64,000 nucleotides of DNA from Caenorhabditis elegans (GCF_000002985.6 NC_003282.8:12648001-12712000); one strand, 5' to 3'. Shown: positions 43,601-56,125, counted from the first letter of the stretch. The notes: generated by a model not told the origin, from the letters alone. Numbers and translations: made by a program.

Positions 43601-46600
43601 TTTTTCTAGGGAAAAATTATAGGAATTTGAATTTCCCGCCAAACATTATTTTGAATTTTCTGCAGAAAATATTGGAAATTTGAATTCACAAAAAAAAATT
43701 AGAAAATTTCAATTTCCCACAAAGAAAAACGAATTTTTGAATTAAAAAAAAAAACTATTTTTAAAATGTTTTTATCTAAAAATTCTAATTTTAGAATAGA
43801 AAAATAGCAAAACAAAAAACAAATTCCTCTACTATTTGTACTAAAAAATATTGACTCTTTAGATGTTTATTGAAGTACTTAATTGTTTTGCAAAACGTGA
43901 ACTTTTTCACTTTTTTCTCATATTCACGAAAATTTCAATTATTTCAGGAACATTCTACTAGTGAAAGCAGTGAAAAAGCTTCAACAAGCATGCATCAAGC
44001 ACCCGCCACGTCTACGGACGAAAACCCGCCGATTGAGGTGAGCTTGAAATTTGAAATATTTTGACTTGAAATGGAGAAAATTGGACTAATTTGGAATTGT
44101 TTTTTTTTTGCGAAAACGCAAAGAAACCCAATTTTTGCCTCCAAAATCAGCTAAAAATATTCCAAAATTCAATGTTTTTCGTTTGAAAAATCTAAATTTC
44201 TGCTAAATATATTATTTTTCAGAGCGATGTTCCAATGCACCATGTCTATCCTTCTCACCACCATCATCAACATTATCAATTGCCACATCTACAACAGCAT
44301 CCTCATCCATACTCATATCCATTGTATACATTTCCATATCCAATTGCTCCCGCATTCCATCAGGCTCAAAATCCTCCGATGACGTCATCAGTGGCTTCTG
44401 GAGCTAATGGTGAACATCACCATCAACCACAACAGTTTTTTGCTCCACAATATCAAGTGATCCCGGCTGGTGCCATTCCTGTCAGCACTATTGTAAAATA
44501 ATTTTCAAAAATGATTTTAAGAATAATTTCGACATTTTCAGAATATTGATCCATCGCAAATCTGTCCGGTTGATCAGATGGGAATGTGGACATTACCACC
44601 ACCGACTGGCCCCAATGGAAGTATGATTATTATCTAAACGCGCTCCACGGCCAGTTGCCGACGCTCCGCCCCCGAATCATGGGTCTCGTTAAGTATTTGG
44701 CGGCAAAAGTGTGAATTGAAATGTTTTCAAGCGTTTGTTGTCCTTTTTTGTGGTGTCAAAATGTCTCATTTTGGATGTGTCTCATTTTCTCAAAATGTCT
44801 CATTTTGGACAAAAAATACGGGAGAAGAGACGCAGAGCTCTCAACTCATTTCAAATGGTTACGAACGTGCTGCCGTCACACTTTTTTTGGCCAAAAAATT
44901 CCCGCTTTTTTTGTAGATCACACCGTAATGGAACAGCGCCTGGAACTACGTGCTTTTTAGATGTTTTAAAAACATAATTTCAACCGAAAAATCATTAAAA
45001 ACAACGGAACCACCAAATACCTAACGAGACCCATTGTTTGGGAGCGGAGCGTTTTCAATTGGCTGTGGAGCGCGTTTTCACAAAATGAATTTCGTAACAT
45101 TATTAACTTATTTCAGTGCGTTATGGTATACCAATTCCGGCGCCACTTGTTCCACAAATCACTTCATCAATAATGGAAGCATCCAAAATGACGTCATCTA
45201 CACATACAAATGCAACAATTTTGAATGCAATGACTGCGTCAACGTCTTCAAATGATTCTTCATCTGAATCTGGAGTTAGTGGTGTAAAGGAAGCAAAGGA
45301 TGAGAAGAAAAAGTCAAAAATTCAAGCAGATGAAAAGCTTCGGCACGAGGAAAGACAATCAACTTCGGATTATACAGGTGCACATTTTGGAAAATATGTT
45401 TGAAATTTCGTCAGTTTTGGTATACGCGAATCTTTCCGAAAATCTAAGAATTGCCCAAAAATTCTCAATTTTGAAAAGTCTTCCAGATGATGATCCGATT
45501 CCATTCACCTCACGTCGTAGCATAACTGGATCTGTATCCTACAACTATGCTGAACAGATTGCAGAGCGTCGCCGCGTTGAGCAGCAACAAGAGGATCGAG
45601 AACGACAGGAAATGCTAGAAGTTGAACGACAACGACGAGTTTTGGAGGATCGACGAAATTCTGAAGAAGAGATTCGCAAGCAAGCAGAGCTGGACAGGGT
45701 TGAGGTGATTAGAGGAGGTCTTTGGGTTACTGTAGCTCGGTTTTTCTTGCAATGAAAAATTCAAGCCATTATGAGGGAGCTTTTTTTTTCCTAAAAAATA
45801 TTGAATGTCATCAAATTTGCAAGGCTCCGCTCATATCTTGGCGTTTTTTTTTTATTTTTAGAAAAAATGTAGAAAAAAATTTTTTAAAGAAAAAATCATG
45901 CTTTTGATGCAATTTTTTAGGAAAAAAAAATCAACAAATTCATATTGAAAATAGGAATAAAACGTAGACAAAAATGTGTTCATATTCTGAAATGCGTTTA
46001 TTTTAATGTGAAAAAAAGACATTTTTTTTCTCCAAAAAAATTGGAAAATCACAAAAAAATTATCGAAATTTGAAGTTTTTTCGGTATTCAAAAAAAAATG
46101 TTAAAATATTTCAATTTCCCCCATTTCAGAAAGATCGACTTCGTATGGAACAGGCGGCTGCTGCAATGGAAAAAGCCAGAAAAGAGGCAGAACTCGCGAA
46201 ACGTGCCAGAATCTACAAACACGTATTCCGCGGTGCCGAAGAGGAAGGTGGCACCGAGCAACTCGAAGAGCTCGAGCAAAAGATTCTCGGTGTTGATATC
46301 GAGACGGGACGACGTCTTTTAAAGGAAGTATCTGAAGTTGAGTGGCACAAAAAACAAGATGAGGCAGAGATTCGCAAAAATGCACCACCGCAATCCGATA
46401 GAAGTGCTCACAACTTGTCGTCGTTGAGCAGTGGAAATCAATCGGCTCGTGGAAGATCTTCTTCGATTGTAAGCCTTGGTTTTTCAGTGTTTTTATGAGT
46501 TTTGAATTCGCTTTTCTTGATGTTGTACAGCTTCTATGTGCGCCTTTACAGAGCTCACCGTGCAAACCGGACACCTCATTCACAAGGAATTCGATTGGAA

Positions 46601-49600
46601 GGAGATCAGTGAGAACTACGAGTCGGGAGAAGCAGCAAGAATCACCGAAAAGGTACGTGTGAAGCTTGTTGAGCATTGTGATTCGTGGAAATTGACAGTT
46701 ACATAACTTTGCTTTGTGTCCACTAGGAACCTCGTAGCACTGGCATTTTAGACGGAATTATGAGCACATCGTGCTTTTGTATCTTTTATAAGTATTGATG
46801 TGCACATTTGTGATTTTAGACCATTGAATCCTGCTTATTGACACTAAAATAGTGTAGAACGTCCATTTTTTATTGCGTTTTTTACCCCAAAAATGCAAAC
46901 ATTGCCGCCCACCTACATGAAGAAGAAATCAGTTTATGATATTTTTCAAAGAATTCCCTGTTGACACACATTTTTCCAAAAAAAGGAAGGTATCTTTCAG
47001 TCACTTTCCCAGTTACTCGTCTCCTTTTTCTCACTTTTCCATTCGAAAAACACATGTATTAACTTTTGCTTTGCATACATCAACAATATAGACTTCCCAA
47101 TATTTTTTGTACATATTTACAACAATCCACGACTGCACAAAAACGTATTTTGATGTGCCGTGGGAACCTGGAGACGAGGGAAAAGAGAAAGTGAATTTGG
47201 TATGCAAATGTGTGTGTGTATACGCTCACTTTTTGTGGCTGTGTGGGGGCCTTCCTTTCACTCTATTTTAGTGCACTGCACCCCGTTTCGCCGCCAAAAA
47301 TGGCAAGAAATGGGAGAAATTGGCGCATTTTAGATAGATTTGAAGTGACAAATTGCACCCCAAACGGCTGCCCCTGCGAGCAGATGGCTGGACGAATTAG
47401 GATGTTTTTTTTTTTGAATTTTTGAACCTATTTTTGGAATTTTAACAGACTTTTTGTCAAAACTATCATTTCAAAGAATCCTTTCAATAATAGGAAATTT
47501 CAGTTCAAATGTTCAGTTCTGTCAGTTCTCACGCGATTCCAAACTTCTTTCTATTGAAAAATTAAAGTAACTCTAACACCACGTGTCGATTTACGCAACT
47601 TGTGTACTCCTCGTGGAGAAGTGTACATTTTTGTAGATGATCCTACAGTTTTTGGCAAAATTGTTCTAGACAATTTTATTTGGATATATTGTGAAAATTG
47701 TTTTTGTCCATATACAAGTTATTAGCTTTTTTCATTTCCCCTAGCTGTAGACTCTAGCTATATCATCTCAGATTATTTTTTCGTTGTTGTTAGTGACAGC
47801 TTCTCGCTTGATTGCTTTTTGCCCTATTTGCCACAATAATTTCGCAATCGTTTTCTATATACGAGCACATAGATATCCACTTATTCGTTGTTTCCGCTTT
47901 GACCACGATACTCTTATACTCTTCTTCTTGTCGATTCTCAACTACTAGATTCCCATTAAGACGTTCATATTTAATGTTGTGTCTTCTCTTCTAATCCCAC
48001 AATGATGAACACAATCACATTAAACTCGTCGAGATTCCGTTGTCGGTTAATCCCATTTTCCTTCCCTCAATCATTTGATTCTCGACCCTCAAAGTTTTAT
48101 GCAAATTTGAGTCTTTTTTTAGACCCAAAATGGCAAAACTACCGAATTTCGGAATGAGACGTTTTGAAAATTTCTCAAATAAGTTATGGCAGTTCAAAGT
48201 TTAGGAAAAAAAGGCAAATTTTCAGGTAAAATCAAAACTTTTTCCAACTTCTCGGTGACGCAGCGTCTGGAACTTAATTTTTATTTAACTATCACTTCTT
48301 AAAGACTTTTTGGTAATTTTGGGTCAGAAAAATCAAATTCTCAGATTACGGTACTCCACCTTTAGGATCGCTAATATAGCTTTCATTTAACTTGTCTTAG
48401 TTGTTGTAAACCAGCATTTTTTGATAACCCATTTTTGTGATTTTGGGGTTTTTTAATCCTTTAAAAATACTGATAGAAAGTATATGATTGTCAAAGTAGT
48501 ACTCTCATATTCCTCTCACATTTACATATGGCTAATGAGTCTGCGTCTCTTCAACTATTCTTCTCTCTCTCTCTCGCATCGTGTAGATCATACCAATAAT
48601 AATAGTAATGATACAAAGGAAGGAACGAGAGCTCATTTTGCATGAATATTTGTGAATTGTGGTAGTGTGCATTAATGGTGGTCTCGGGAAATATAGATGG
48701 ATGCGTATTAGTTTTGCATAATCTGTTCATAAAGTGTTCTGAACTCTATGCATTCCGTATGATCGTCGCAGCGGCGGAACTTTATTTTTTTATGGGAAAA
48801 CTGCTCACTTCCGGTCTTTTTATTCCATCGAAAATGTTCCTCTAAATATTTTTCAATTTTCAGCTCCGATCAAGCAGTGCAACACCCGTTGGCAGCATCT
48901 ACTCCAGTTCGTCGACCGCCTCGACAGCCTCAGGCTCTTCCAACACAAGACGAAATCCACGTGGCGAGAGAAGTACCTCTCGCAAATAAGTCTACAACTC
49001 CGTCGCCGACAAGATCTGAAATGCTCCGATCTGCGGCGATCTATTGTCCCATAAATCGGGATCCGTTGTCGCAACGAGAAGAACTACGGGCCATTAATAG
49101 GGTGGGCCATTTTATTGGATTGTCTCTTGTGGGTTAGAATATAAAAAAGAAGTACGAGAAAATTTGTATGAAAAAGGCAAAAAATGCCAAGAAATGGGCG
49201 GGGCCTATTTTCGGACCTTCCTTATAGTTAGCTTGTTTTAGAAGTTTTTAAAAATAAAATTTGGGAATTTAAAATAATCTATATAAATATCCGGATTTAT
49301 GGATAAATTTATATTAATTTCAAAAATATTTTCCCTTCATTTTACAACTCTACAGTTTTCCTCTCATACTTTACAAAATGACCGGAAGTGTTTTGAAAAA
49401 ATATTTCAAAAAGGTGTCATAATGTGAGAGATTACTGTTTTATAAATACTGATAAATATGGAATTACCTAGTCGTCATTTACTCGTAGACGGAGGTATTA
49501 TTACACTTGTAACACTGATCATCCCTTTTGTACACAAATTACTTTTTCTCCCTTAAAAAAAAAGAAAATTTGAATTTCAGTCGACCAGCAATACGGGTGC

Positions 49601-52600
49601 TTATCACAACAACAATAACAACAACAATAGCAAATTTGAGGGAGCCGGTGTGAGCAGATATAATGAGATTACGGTAAGTTGCATTGGGACTAACTTTTTA
49701 GACATGTGGTGTCAGGCTGTTCCATTGCGGTTTGATCTACAAAAAAAATGCGGGAAATTGCTTGTAGATCTACGTAGATCAAACCGAAATTGGACACTCT
49801 GACATCACTTGTTTAGTGTGCTTGTTCCTGCGCAGTTTTGACTATATAATCTAGTGAAAACTATGGTTTGGACTTACTTAGGGTTACTGTAGATTAGGGC
49901 TGTGCGGCTGATGACTCGGCTGATGGAGACAATCAAGTTTTTCAACGTGTTAGCACTGATCAATTAAAGAATATTTGTATTTGCAGTATTGGCTGAGTCA
50001 TGAGCTTCTTATTCTAGAAAAAAGTTTTTAAAAAAGTGCACACACCTTGACAAAACAGTCGGCTTTTTGAATCAGCCGAGTAACTCGGCTGTCGGCTGTC
50101 GGCTGATTGGAAAAACGAGTTTTTCTGGAAGGGGTGTGCACTTTTTTAAAAACTTTTTTCTAGAATTAGAAGCTCAAGACTCAGCCAATATGGCAAATAC
50201 AAGTATTCCCTAATTGATCATTGCTAATACGTTGAAAAACGTTGATTTGCTCCATCAGCCGAGTCATCAGCCGCACAGCCCTACTGTAGATAGATTTTTT
50301 CTAGCTACTTACAGTAATACTTTCTACGAATACTGCCACTGACAGTCTGCCAGCGATCAAAAGGTTGTAGTTGATTCTGAAAGATTGAACAAATTTCTAT
50401 ATAGAATAATAAATTTATTCTCCTACAGTTCTACGATTCTCAACCATTGTTCTCGAGTTTTATCCTTATCATTATTCCTCCACATTTCTATTGAGAAGAT
50501 CCCAAAATAGAAATGGATTTTTCGACACATTCCTGCCGCACCCAACAGTTTGTGAACACAGATAGTTGCATCAACAAGCAATAGGCTGTTGTTGAGTGAG
50601 CGAAGACACAACACGATATCAAACACGTACTGTTCGCTTCCTTCCGCTCTCTCTTTTTTTATTCCATTTATCATATTTCTCTCTTTCTGTTTTCCTTTAC
50701 TTTTGCCCACTCCCACTCGCCACTGCTGCAGACTGTTTATTTAAGCTTGAAGAAGAAGAAGGAAAAGCCGACAGTTGGAGAGATTGAAAGATAGAAAGAA
50801 CACTTGGTCATTGATGAGAAACATTAGGTTTTTTTTTTCTCTTTTTTTGCGTTTTGCCGGTATCTCTATAGTATTGTCATTTGTGACTCATACGTCGATT
50901 TGCGATTTTTTTGTTTTATTTTTTGTTCCAAATAGATGCCCCTAGATTTTGTTGCATTTTATTATTTTTTGGAGCAAAATTCCAAAATTGATAAGAGAAA
51001 CCCCCTCAACCTTCTCTCTCTTGACGACGATGATAAGCATTCATTTTTGACATTTTTTCGCTTCTTCACCTCATACGTCACTGCTGCTTACCCCCGTCCG
51101 GTTTTGTGCATATCTACCACCACACCCCTTCAACAGTTTTGTTGTGACCTACTACAGGTGTTTCACGTCATTTTTTCAGTCATTTGACGTCTTTAACCTG
51201 AAAAAGCAGGGTGACTTTGATAATAGAATTAGTCAACGATTTTCTTCGTCGCACAATTGTCATATTTTTCTCTGAAATTCGGCTGGAATAGTTTGAATCA
51301 GAAATTTGTCGTTTTTTTAAAATTGTGCTTCGATCAACTTTTTCAGGATTTTTTTTGGCCTGGGTTTTTTCCAAATTAAAATTGTCGATTCTCGCTGAAC
51401 TCTTGGCTGTATAGGCTATTTTGAAAATTAAAAAAAGAAGAAATAGATTTTTTAAAAACTGAAAAAAATATAGAATTCTATAAATTTTTGCCGCATAGCC
51501 AAGAAATGGGCGGGCCTTAAACTTGGGCAACTTGGCGGGCACCATTCAATTTCGATCTGCACTATATTAAATTAGGAAATACTACAGAAAAATTTGTTGG
51601 AAAATCCACCCAAAAATTGTAAAAAAAATTTTGAAGGAAAATGTAGTTTTCGGAGTAACGATTTCATTTCTAAATCTAGATTTTTTAAGTGAATACTGTA
51701 ATCAGCCTCCAAGATTCACGTTTAAGTTAGTTTTCTGAATATCAACTTTTTACACTAATATCAACTTTGTATTAGTAGTTAGTTCCAAAATCCTCAGTTT
51801 CTTTTTTTTAATGTTTTAGGGTTTCAACTATTGATTCACACCGATTCGAGGTCATTTCCACACATGTTTGCCTTCCTTTTTTTGCTCAACAAAAAATTAG
51901 TTCATATGTACTCTCTCTGTCTGTCTAGTTTTCTCATTTCTCTCCAAATCTCAGACATACAGTACCGACAGACACACGTCACCCCCGCGCACACTCTCAT
52001 GGCTATTATTTTATTTCGACACGTCTTGTCTATGCGGAGCATTGAAATCTAGTCTCACCGATTTTTTTCCACGTGAAAGCATGAGTCTATTGGGGAATAG
52101 GGGTATCAAATTTCATATATTCATTTGATTAATGTTTACCTTGGATTGTTTTCTGGCCCATTTTCTTCAAAGCTCTCTACAAAGAGTTTCATCATTGGTG
52201 CCAGGCACTTTTATTGTTTTTTTTTTGCTTTCATTTCGGAGCCAAACGGAACCAGATGACACACCTTTTCATCCGTAAAACAAAAATGTTTGGTTCGAAA
52301 ATAGAACCTATTTGGTGATCATTCAACATTGCAGAACCCTTATCACCTATTTCTCTCTATCCATGACACTTTGCATAAGAAGGTGGTGAGAGAGAGAGAG
52401 AGAGGTTATCACAACATTACTCTGGGCACAGCGCCCCCTGTCAGAGAATTTCTCGTCTATTATCAATTCATTTCCTACCGTTTTTTTTGTCGCGTCTTGT
52501 TTTGATGATTGAAATTTGTGTATTGAACATTTTGATCGAGCATATTTGAATTATAAGTTTTTCACAGATTTTCGATATTCCGTTTCTTAAAAGTTCCTAA

Positions 52601-55600
52601 AGGGTCCTTGTACATAATTAGGATTTTCAAAACAATCATACTATAACCTACGTGGAAGTACGGAAAATTACTGCACGATCTCTCCGAGATACCAGGAAGT
52701 GTATAGGATGAAGCTCCTGTTTTCAAAATTGTTGACCATTGCCTCTAGGAATCTCTATCACGACCGTCTCTGTCGATTTACGCTGCTTGTGTACTCCACG
52801 AGGAGAAGCGTGATCTTTTTTTAGTGGAGGAATTGCAGAATTTTGGGTTATATGATTGATAAAAAACGTTTTTTCCAGTTCTTTCTGCTATAAAAACAGA
52901 AATAGAAAATTGTAGAAAATACATGTACGATTCTCCTTGGAGAGTACAATAGATTTTTATATCATGATAGATTCATTCTTAGTTCCGGATACCTTTGTCA
53001 GAAAGCACTAGCCGAATGGAAAATGAATAAGCAAATCGGCGAATCGAAAAATGAATAGTTAGAGAAATAAATGATTTGAGATTGGATCGTAAATTATAAG
53101 GAGGCACATCAGTCACAGAGTCACACAGACGCGCCGCTAAACGTTGGTTTGATGTCCGTCCGTCCGTCCGGACAAGAGAGGCCTAACACCACGGTGTGTT
53201 TTGTGTGGAAAAGAAAAAGAACGGACAGAGAAAGATAGCTGCTGATTCTACTGCTGCTGCTTTTGCTTCTGCCGCAGTCTTCCTTGTCCTCCCAGCTTTT
53301 TCTTTCATTTTTTTCGGTGTAATACTACATTGATAAGGGGGCAATGTCATTTGTTGTGTATGTGTGCTCAACTAAAGTGACCAGTCTTGTTTTTTTGTTG
53401 GTTTTTCGTTCAAATTGGCAGAAAACAGTCTGAATGTACCGAATATAATTGACACAATTTGTAGAATTTTTTCCAAATTAAAAAAAATTAATTTGACAAG
53501 TTTTTTGTGAGTTTTTTTGTTGAATTCCCGCATGTCGAATTTTCAGATTTTTTTTGACGGTAAAAGGAATTTTCAATTTTTACACTTATATTCGGCACAT
53601 TAATACTGTTTTCTGTCATTTTTTTTGCGAAAAAAAGCTCACAGACGAACGAACAATCTTTGGTAACCTGTTGTTACAGGCTATCTGTTCCGCCAGATGT
53701 TCAAAGCTTTTTTTCTGATTTTTCTTTCTTTTCTTCACTCTCTCTTCGCTTTTGTTCAATAGAAACCGTCGTGTAAACCACGCACACATTTTATAGCCGT
53801 AACGGCAATAATATGTATGTGGATTTTATTTACGAAGAAAGATTCAGTGTACCTCCGCCAGTTTGTGCCAAAATCCTCATTTTGAATGATGAACATGTGC
53901 GCGGCATATGTTTCTCTATTTGCTAAGCAACTTTTGTGAATAATACCAATTGAAATCGGAGAGATTTTCTATGAAAACTCGATTAAAACTCGAATTTTAA
54001 TTTTTGATAAAAACAATTGTCGTGAAATAAGATGCCGCGTACGCAATGCACATTGCGTACCTGGCAATGGATATCACGCGCATTCGCATGAAATTTTTCT
54101 TCAAATTTTTCCCATTTTCGCGCTGAACTCTTTGAAATTCGAGATTTTTCAATAGTCTTTTGCTTTAAAATATAAAAAGTAAGTTGTCATTTTTATTAAT
54201 TTTTCAATTTTTTCAGCAAACCGCACTTTTCGGACCAATTGCCACACGTAACAGCATCAGAAGAGGAACAATGAGAGGAACTGGACTTCCATCACCGCCA
54301 TCAGTTCGAGTTTCGACACAAAACCATCAGAATCAGCAGAGAACATCTAGTTTCGATGAGAGCAGTAGCGGAGGAGAAGAAGGTGGCAGCATTTCACCAG
54401 ATTTGGGACATAAGTGAGTAAAATCTGAAACTTTTTGTGGAATTTTCATTTTATCTTCAGGAATTTTGAATCGCCACTCCCGTCGTCTACTGAAAACGTA
54501 CATCCTGCATCGAATTCACCGCCAATGAAACAAATTGAAGGATTTGAGTTTAAGGTAGCCAATATTTTTTTTGTTGCAAATCTTCATTGTTCTTAAATAA
54601 ATGATTTTCAGACACCAACACGAGCACGCAGCGCACTCAGTTCACCGATGAGCAATTTCATGAACGGCGGAGACAACGATTCACCGATTTCTCGTCCGGC
54701 TTCACGTTTGATGCAACGTCTGGAACAGAAGGGCACAATTCGCAGAGATGATGAAATTATTTCACAAGAGATTCGCCGCGTCGCAGAGACGAATCTCTCA
54801 CGATCACCGTCTCTGGCGTCACTTCGTGGTTCAATGTCGAATTTGGCTTTTCGTGCGAGTCAACTGAATCTGGCTGGTACTTCTGGAGAATTGCCGCCAA
54901 ATCTCACTAAATTCGCGAGCGTGGTACGGTGGTTTGAGCGATGATTAGTGGCTCAGGACTTTTTGCTGCTTGTGTAGACTCAAAATGAGAGCGGACCGAA
55001 ATTTCGAAAAATTGAGCTATTTTTAGCTTAAATCTCCAGTTTTGTCAATGTTCCCGTGTCACAGCTACTGGAAATTGACTTATATTGAGTTACCATCTCT
55101 TATTGCATACTCTAACCATCTATCTCACATTATCTAGTTTATTACGGTACTTTTTAAGCCGATAGGTAACCAATTTCGATAATTTTTGGTTACCTATCGG
55201 CTTTAAATGCGCCTTAATCAACGAGGTAATGTGAGATGAATCATAATTTTTAAAAGTTTTTAAAGAGAATTTCCTATCGCTGCGACACTGAAAAGCTAAC
55301 AGAATTTCAAATTCTAGCTAACATTAGTGTTTTTTGTTGGAATTTTTACGAAATTTGTTCATTTGAGCACCTTTTTGAGTCAGTAAAAGCAAAAAATCTA
55401 GAATCGTTAGTCCTCCTTTAAACTTTTTGAATGTTAAATTCCTTAAATCTCCATTTTTCAGAACTCACCAGCACGTCAATCACTGTCATCAATGAAAAAG
55501 ACTACGGATCGTCAAGCTGCAGTTCTTGAACGTCTTGGACGTCTCCGCGAATCACTTCATGCCGGCAAGAACTACACACCGCCACGCAACGGAATCTCAT

Positions 55601-55662
55601 CATCATCACGTATCACAACTCCCGCTCAGACTCCGCCAATCTCACCGCGCCCTGTTATGTAG
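40670..55662 (+). CDS. CCDC66/CSPP-like coiled-coil, low-complexity protein
   Basis: Exons: 40670-40733, 40785-40882, 43948-44037, 44223-44492, 44542-44620, 45117-45377, 45487-45704, 46130-46468, 46531-46652, 48864-49101, 49581-49673, 54217-54413, 54461-54554, 54612-54923, 55462-55662; 891 residues, stop TAG. The N terminus (FLRQKQAQWEREK, then SEWFPFGENLTPGGGSPLR) recalls the conserved short blocks of CCDC66/CSPP centrosome proteins. Then come a His/Tyr/Pro-rich stretch (about 90-170), a charged coiled coil (about 300-430, AEQIAERRRVEQQQEDRERQ) and a Ser/Pro/Arg-rich C-terminal half with SPARQSLSS and TPPISPRP. Role inferred only: microtubule, centrosome or cilium-related. The start follows TTTTTTTCAG at 40656. 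Further upstream or alternative first exons are possible, given introns of 3.1, 2.2 and 4.5 kb. Confidence 0.75.
40883..43947. other. 3.1-kb second intron of the CCDC66-like gene
   Basis: Mostly AT-rich. It includes a fragment related to family C (43020-43090), a 15-C tract (43372-43386) and a fragment of a short repeat with GATTTACGAAGGCCGTGTACTCC (43500-43575). It may hold an internal promoter; no exon was found. Confidence 0.55.
44635..45075. repeat. Foldback element family H with a family G element nested inside
   Basis: Outer arms: ACGCGCTCCACGGCC ... TGGGTCTCGTTAAGTATTTGG at the left and CCAAATACCTAACGAGACCC ... GGCTGTGGAGCGCGTTT at the right. Between them, about 44750-44950 reads as a family G copy (ACGGGAGAAGAGACGCAGAG, GAACGTGCTGCCGTCACA, TTTTTTTGTAGATCACACCG). 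A family H copy without the insertion is at 56544-56890. It lies in the intron 44621-45116. Confidence 0.8.
46653..48863. other. 2.2-kb ninth intron of the CCDC66-like gene
   Basis: Contains a family F relative (48110-48365), a short repeat with GTCGATTTACGCAACTTGTG and TACTCCTCGTGGAGAAGTG (47575-47640), and a CT microsatellite (about 48565-48575). Otherwise AT-rich, with no exon seen. Confidence 0.55.
48110..48365. repeat. Family F element, shortened copy
   Basis: CAAAACTACCGAATTTCGGA, AATGAGACGTTTTGAAAATT and ACTTCTCGGTGACGCAGCGT match 38400-38740. The right arm is reduced to TTTTGGTAATTTTGGGTC. Confidence 0.75.
49690..49815. repeat. Foldback element family G, short copy
   Basis: Arms GGTGTCAGGCTGTTCCATTG with GGTTTGATCTAC, and GTAGATCAAACCGAAATTGG with ACACTCTGACATCA. 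The internal segment of the longer copies is missing. Confidence 0.85.
49880..50290. repeat. Inverted repeat element, family I
   Basis: Begins TAGGGCTGTGCGGCTGATGA and ends TCATCAGCCGCACAGCCCTA. The arms extend inward through CTCATGAGCT/CTTCTTATTCTAGAAAAAAG and CTTTTTTCTAGAATTAGAAG. About 410 bp, no ORF. Its TGTGCGGC terminus resembles family D, but the rest does not. Confidence 0.9.
55110..55245. repeat. Short near-perfect hairpin in the last intron of the CCDC66-like gene
   Basis: AAGCCGATAGGTAACCAA and TTGGTTACCTATCGGCTT form an uninterrupted 18-bp stem with a 12-nt loop at 55156-55203. Outer segments ATCTCACATTA and TAATGTGAGAT pair again. This may be a tiny foldback repeat or a small-RNA precursor. 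Confidence 0.8.
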
Positions 55663-55839
55663 ACGTGGAACATTTTGTAATAAAGTGCCTTTTCCCCTTT
55701 TTAGTCCCCTTCCTATCATTCTGAGCCATTCCTCTTCCCTTCATCATCCGATTGTCATGCTTTACCCGTTTTGCATTGTTCATTTCCATTTTTTTTTCCC
55801 TTCTTTTTCCCATTTTCTAGACGGTAATTTCACTTTCAG

Positions 55840-55852
55840 CCCCCCCCCCCCC
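55840..55852. repeat. 13-C homopolymer in the 3' UTR
   Basis: An uninterrupted run of 13 cytosines after the stop codon of the CCDC66-like gene, giving a G13 run on the other strand. Confidence 0.95.
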
Positions 55853-55996
55853 ACTCCTGATTATTTTGTTCTATCCAATAGACGTGACAATTGTTTTTCT
55901 TAAAATTACGGATACCCTGCTGAAAAGCCCCACCAAACTTTTCGAAAAACCACCCAATCTCCATGTCAAAATATAAATACAATCAAATATATTGTG

Positions 55997-56002
55997 AATA
56001 AA
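55997..56002 (+). terminator. Poly(A) signal of the CCDC66-like gene
   Basis: Canonical AATAAA about 335 nt after the stop codon. Cleavage near 56015 would leave only about 110 bp to the next start codon. Confidence 0.75.
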
Positions 56003-56100
56003 GCATTCCAAGGTTTAAAATATGCTGGATGGTATTTGTTTATTGTTAATTGAACAGGAAATTATTTGGATTTTGAGAAGATTTTCATGGATCAAAGAGG

Positions 56101-56110
56101 ATATTTTTAG
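56101..56110 (+). promoter_or_regulatory. Probable SL2-type trans-splice acceptor before the dehydrogenase gene
   Basis: ATATTTTTAG, 16 nt before the ATG at 56126 and about 100 bp after the upstream poly(A) signal. This spacing is the hallmark of downstream genes in C. elegans operons. Confidence 0.6.
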
Positions 56111-56125
56111 GAAAAAAACGAATAA

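Larger units (their letters stand above)
49674..54216. other. 4.5-kb eleventh intron of the CCDC66-like gene
   Basis: Holds a family G copy (49690-49815), a large inverted repeat (49880-50290), a family C fragment (51495-51530), an AG microsatellite (52387-52403), a short repeat with GTCGATTTACGCTGCTTGTG and CTCCACGAGGAGAAGCGTG (52760-52825), and a GTCC run (53157-53170). Long stretches such as 50400-51200 and 53100-54180 are not obviously repetitive and could contain enhancers or an alternative promoter. No coding exon was supported. Confidence 0.55.

Noticed and set aside
44716..44977. Overlapping plus-strand open frames of 66-80 codons
   Set aside because: They lie wholly inside the nested foldback elements in an intron and have no coding character.
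50423..50716. 97-codon minus-strand open frame inside an intron
   Set aside because: No splice context and no recognisable family. It arises from a pyrimidine-rich stretch on the plus strand.
55526..55903. 125-codon frame overlapping the last exon and 3' UTR of the CCDC66-like gene
   Set aside because: It is the out-of-frame shadow of a real exon continuing into pyrimidine-rich 3' UTR.
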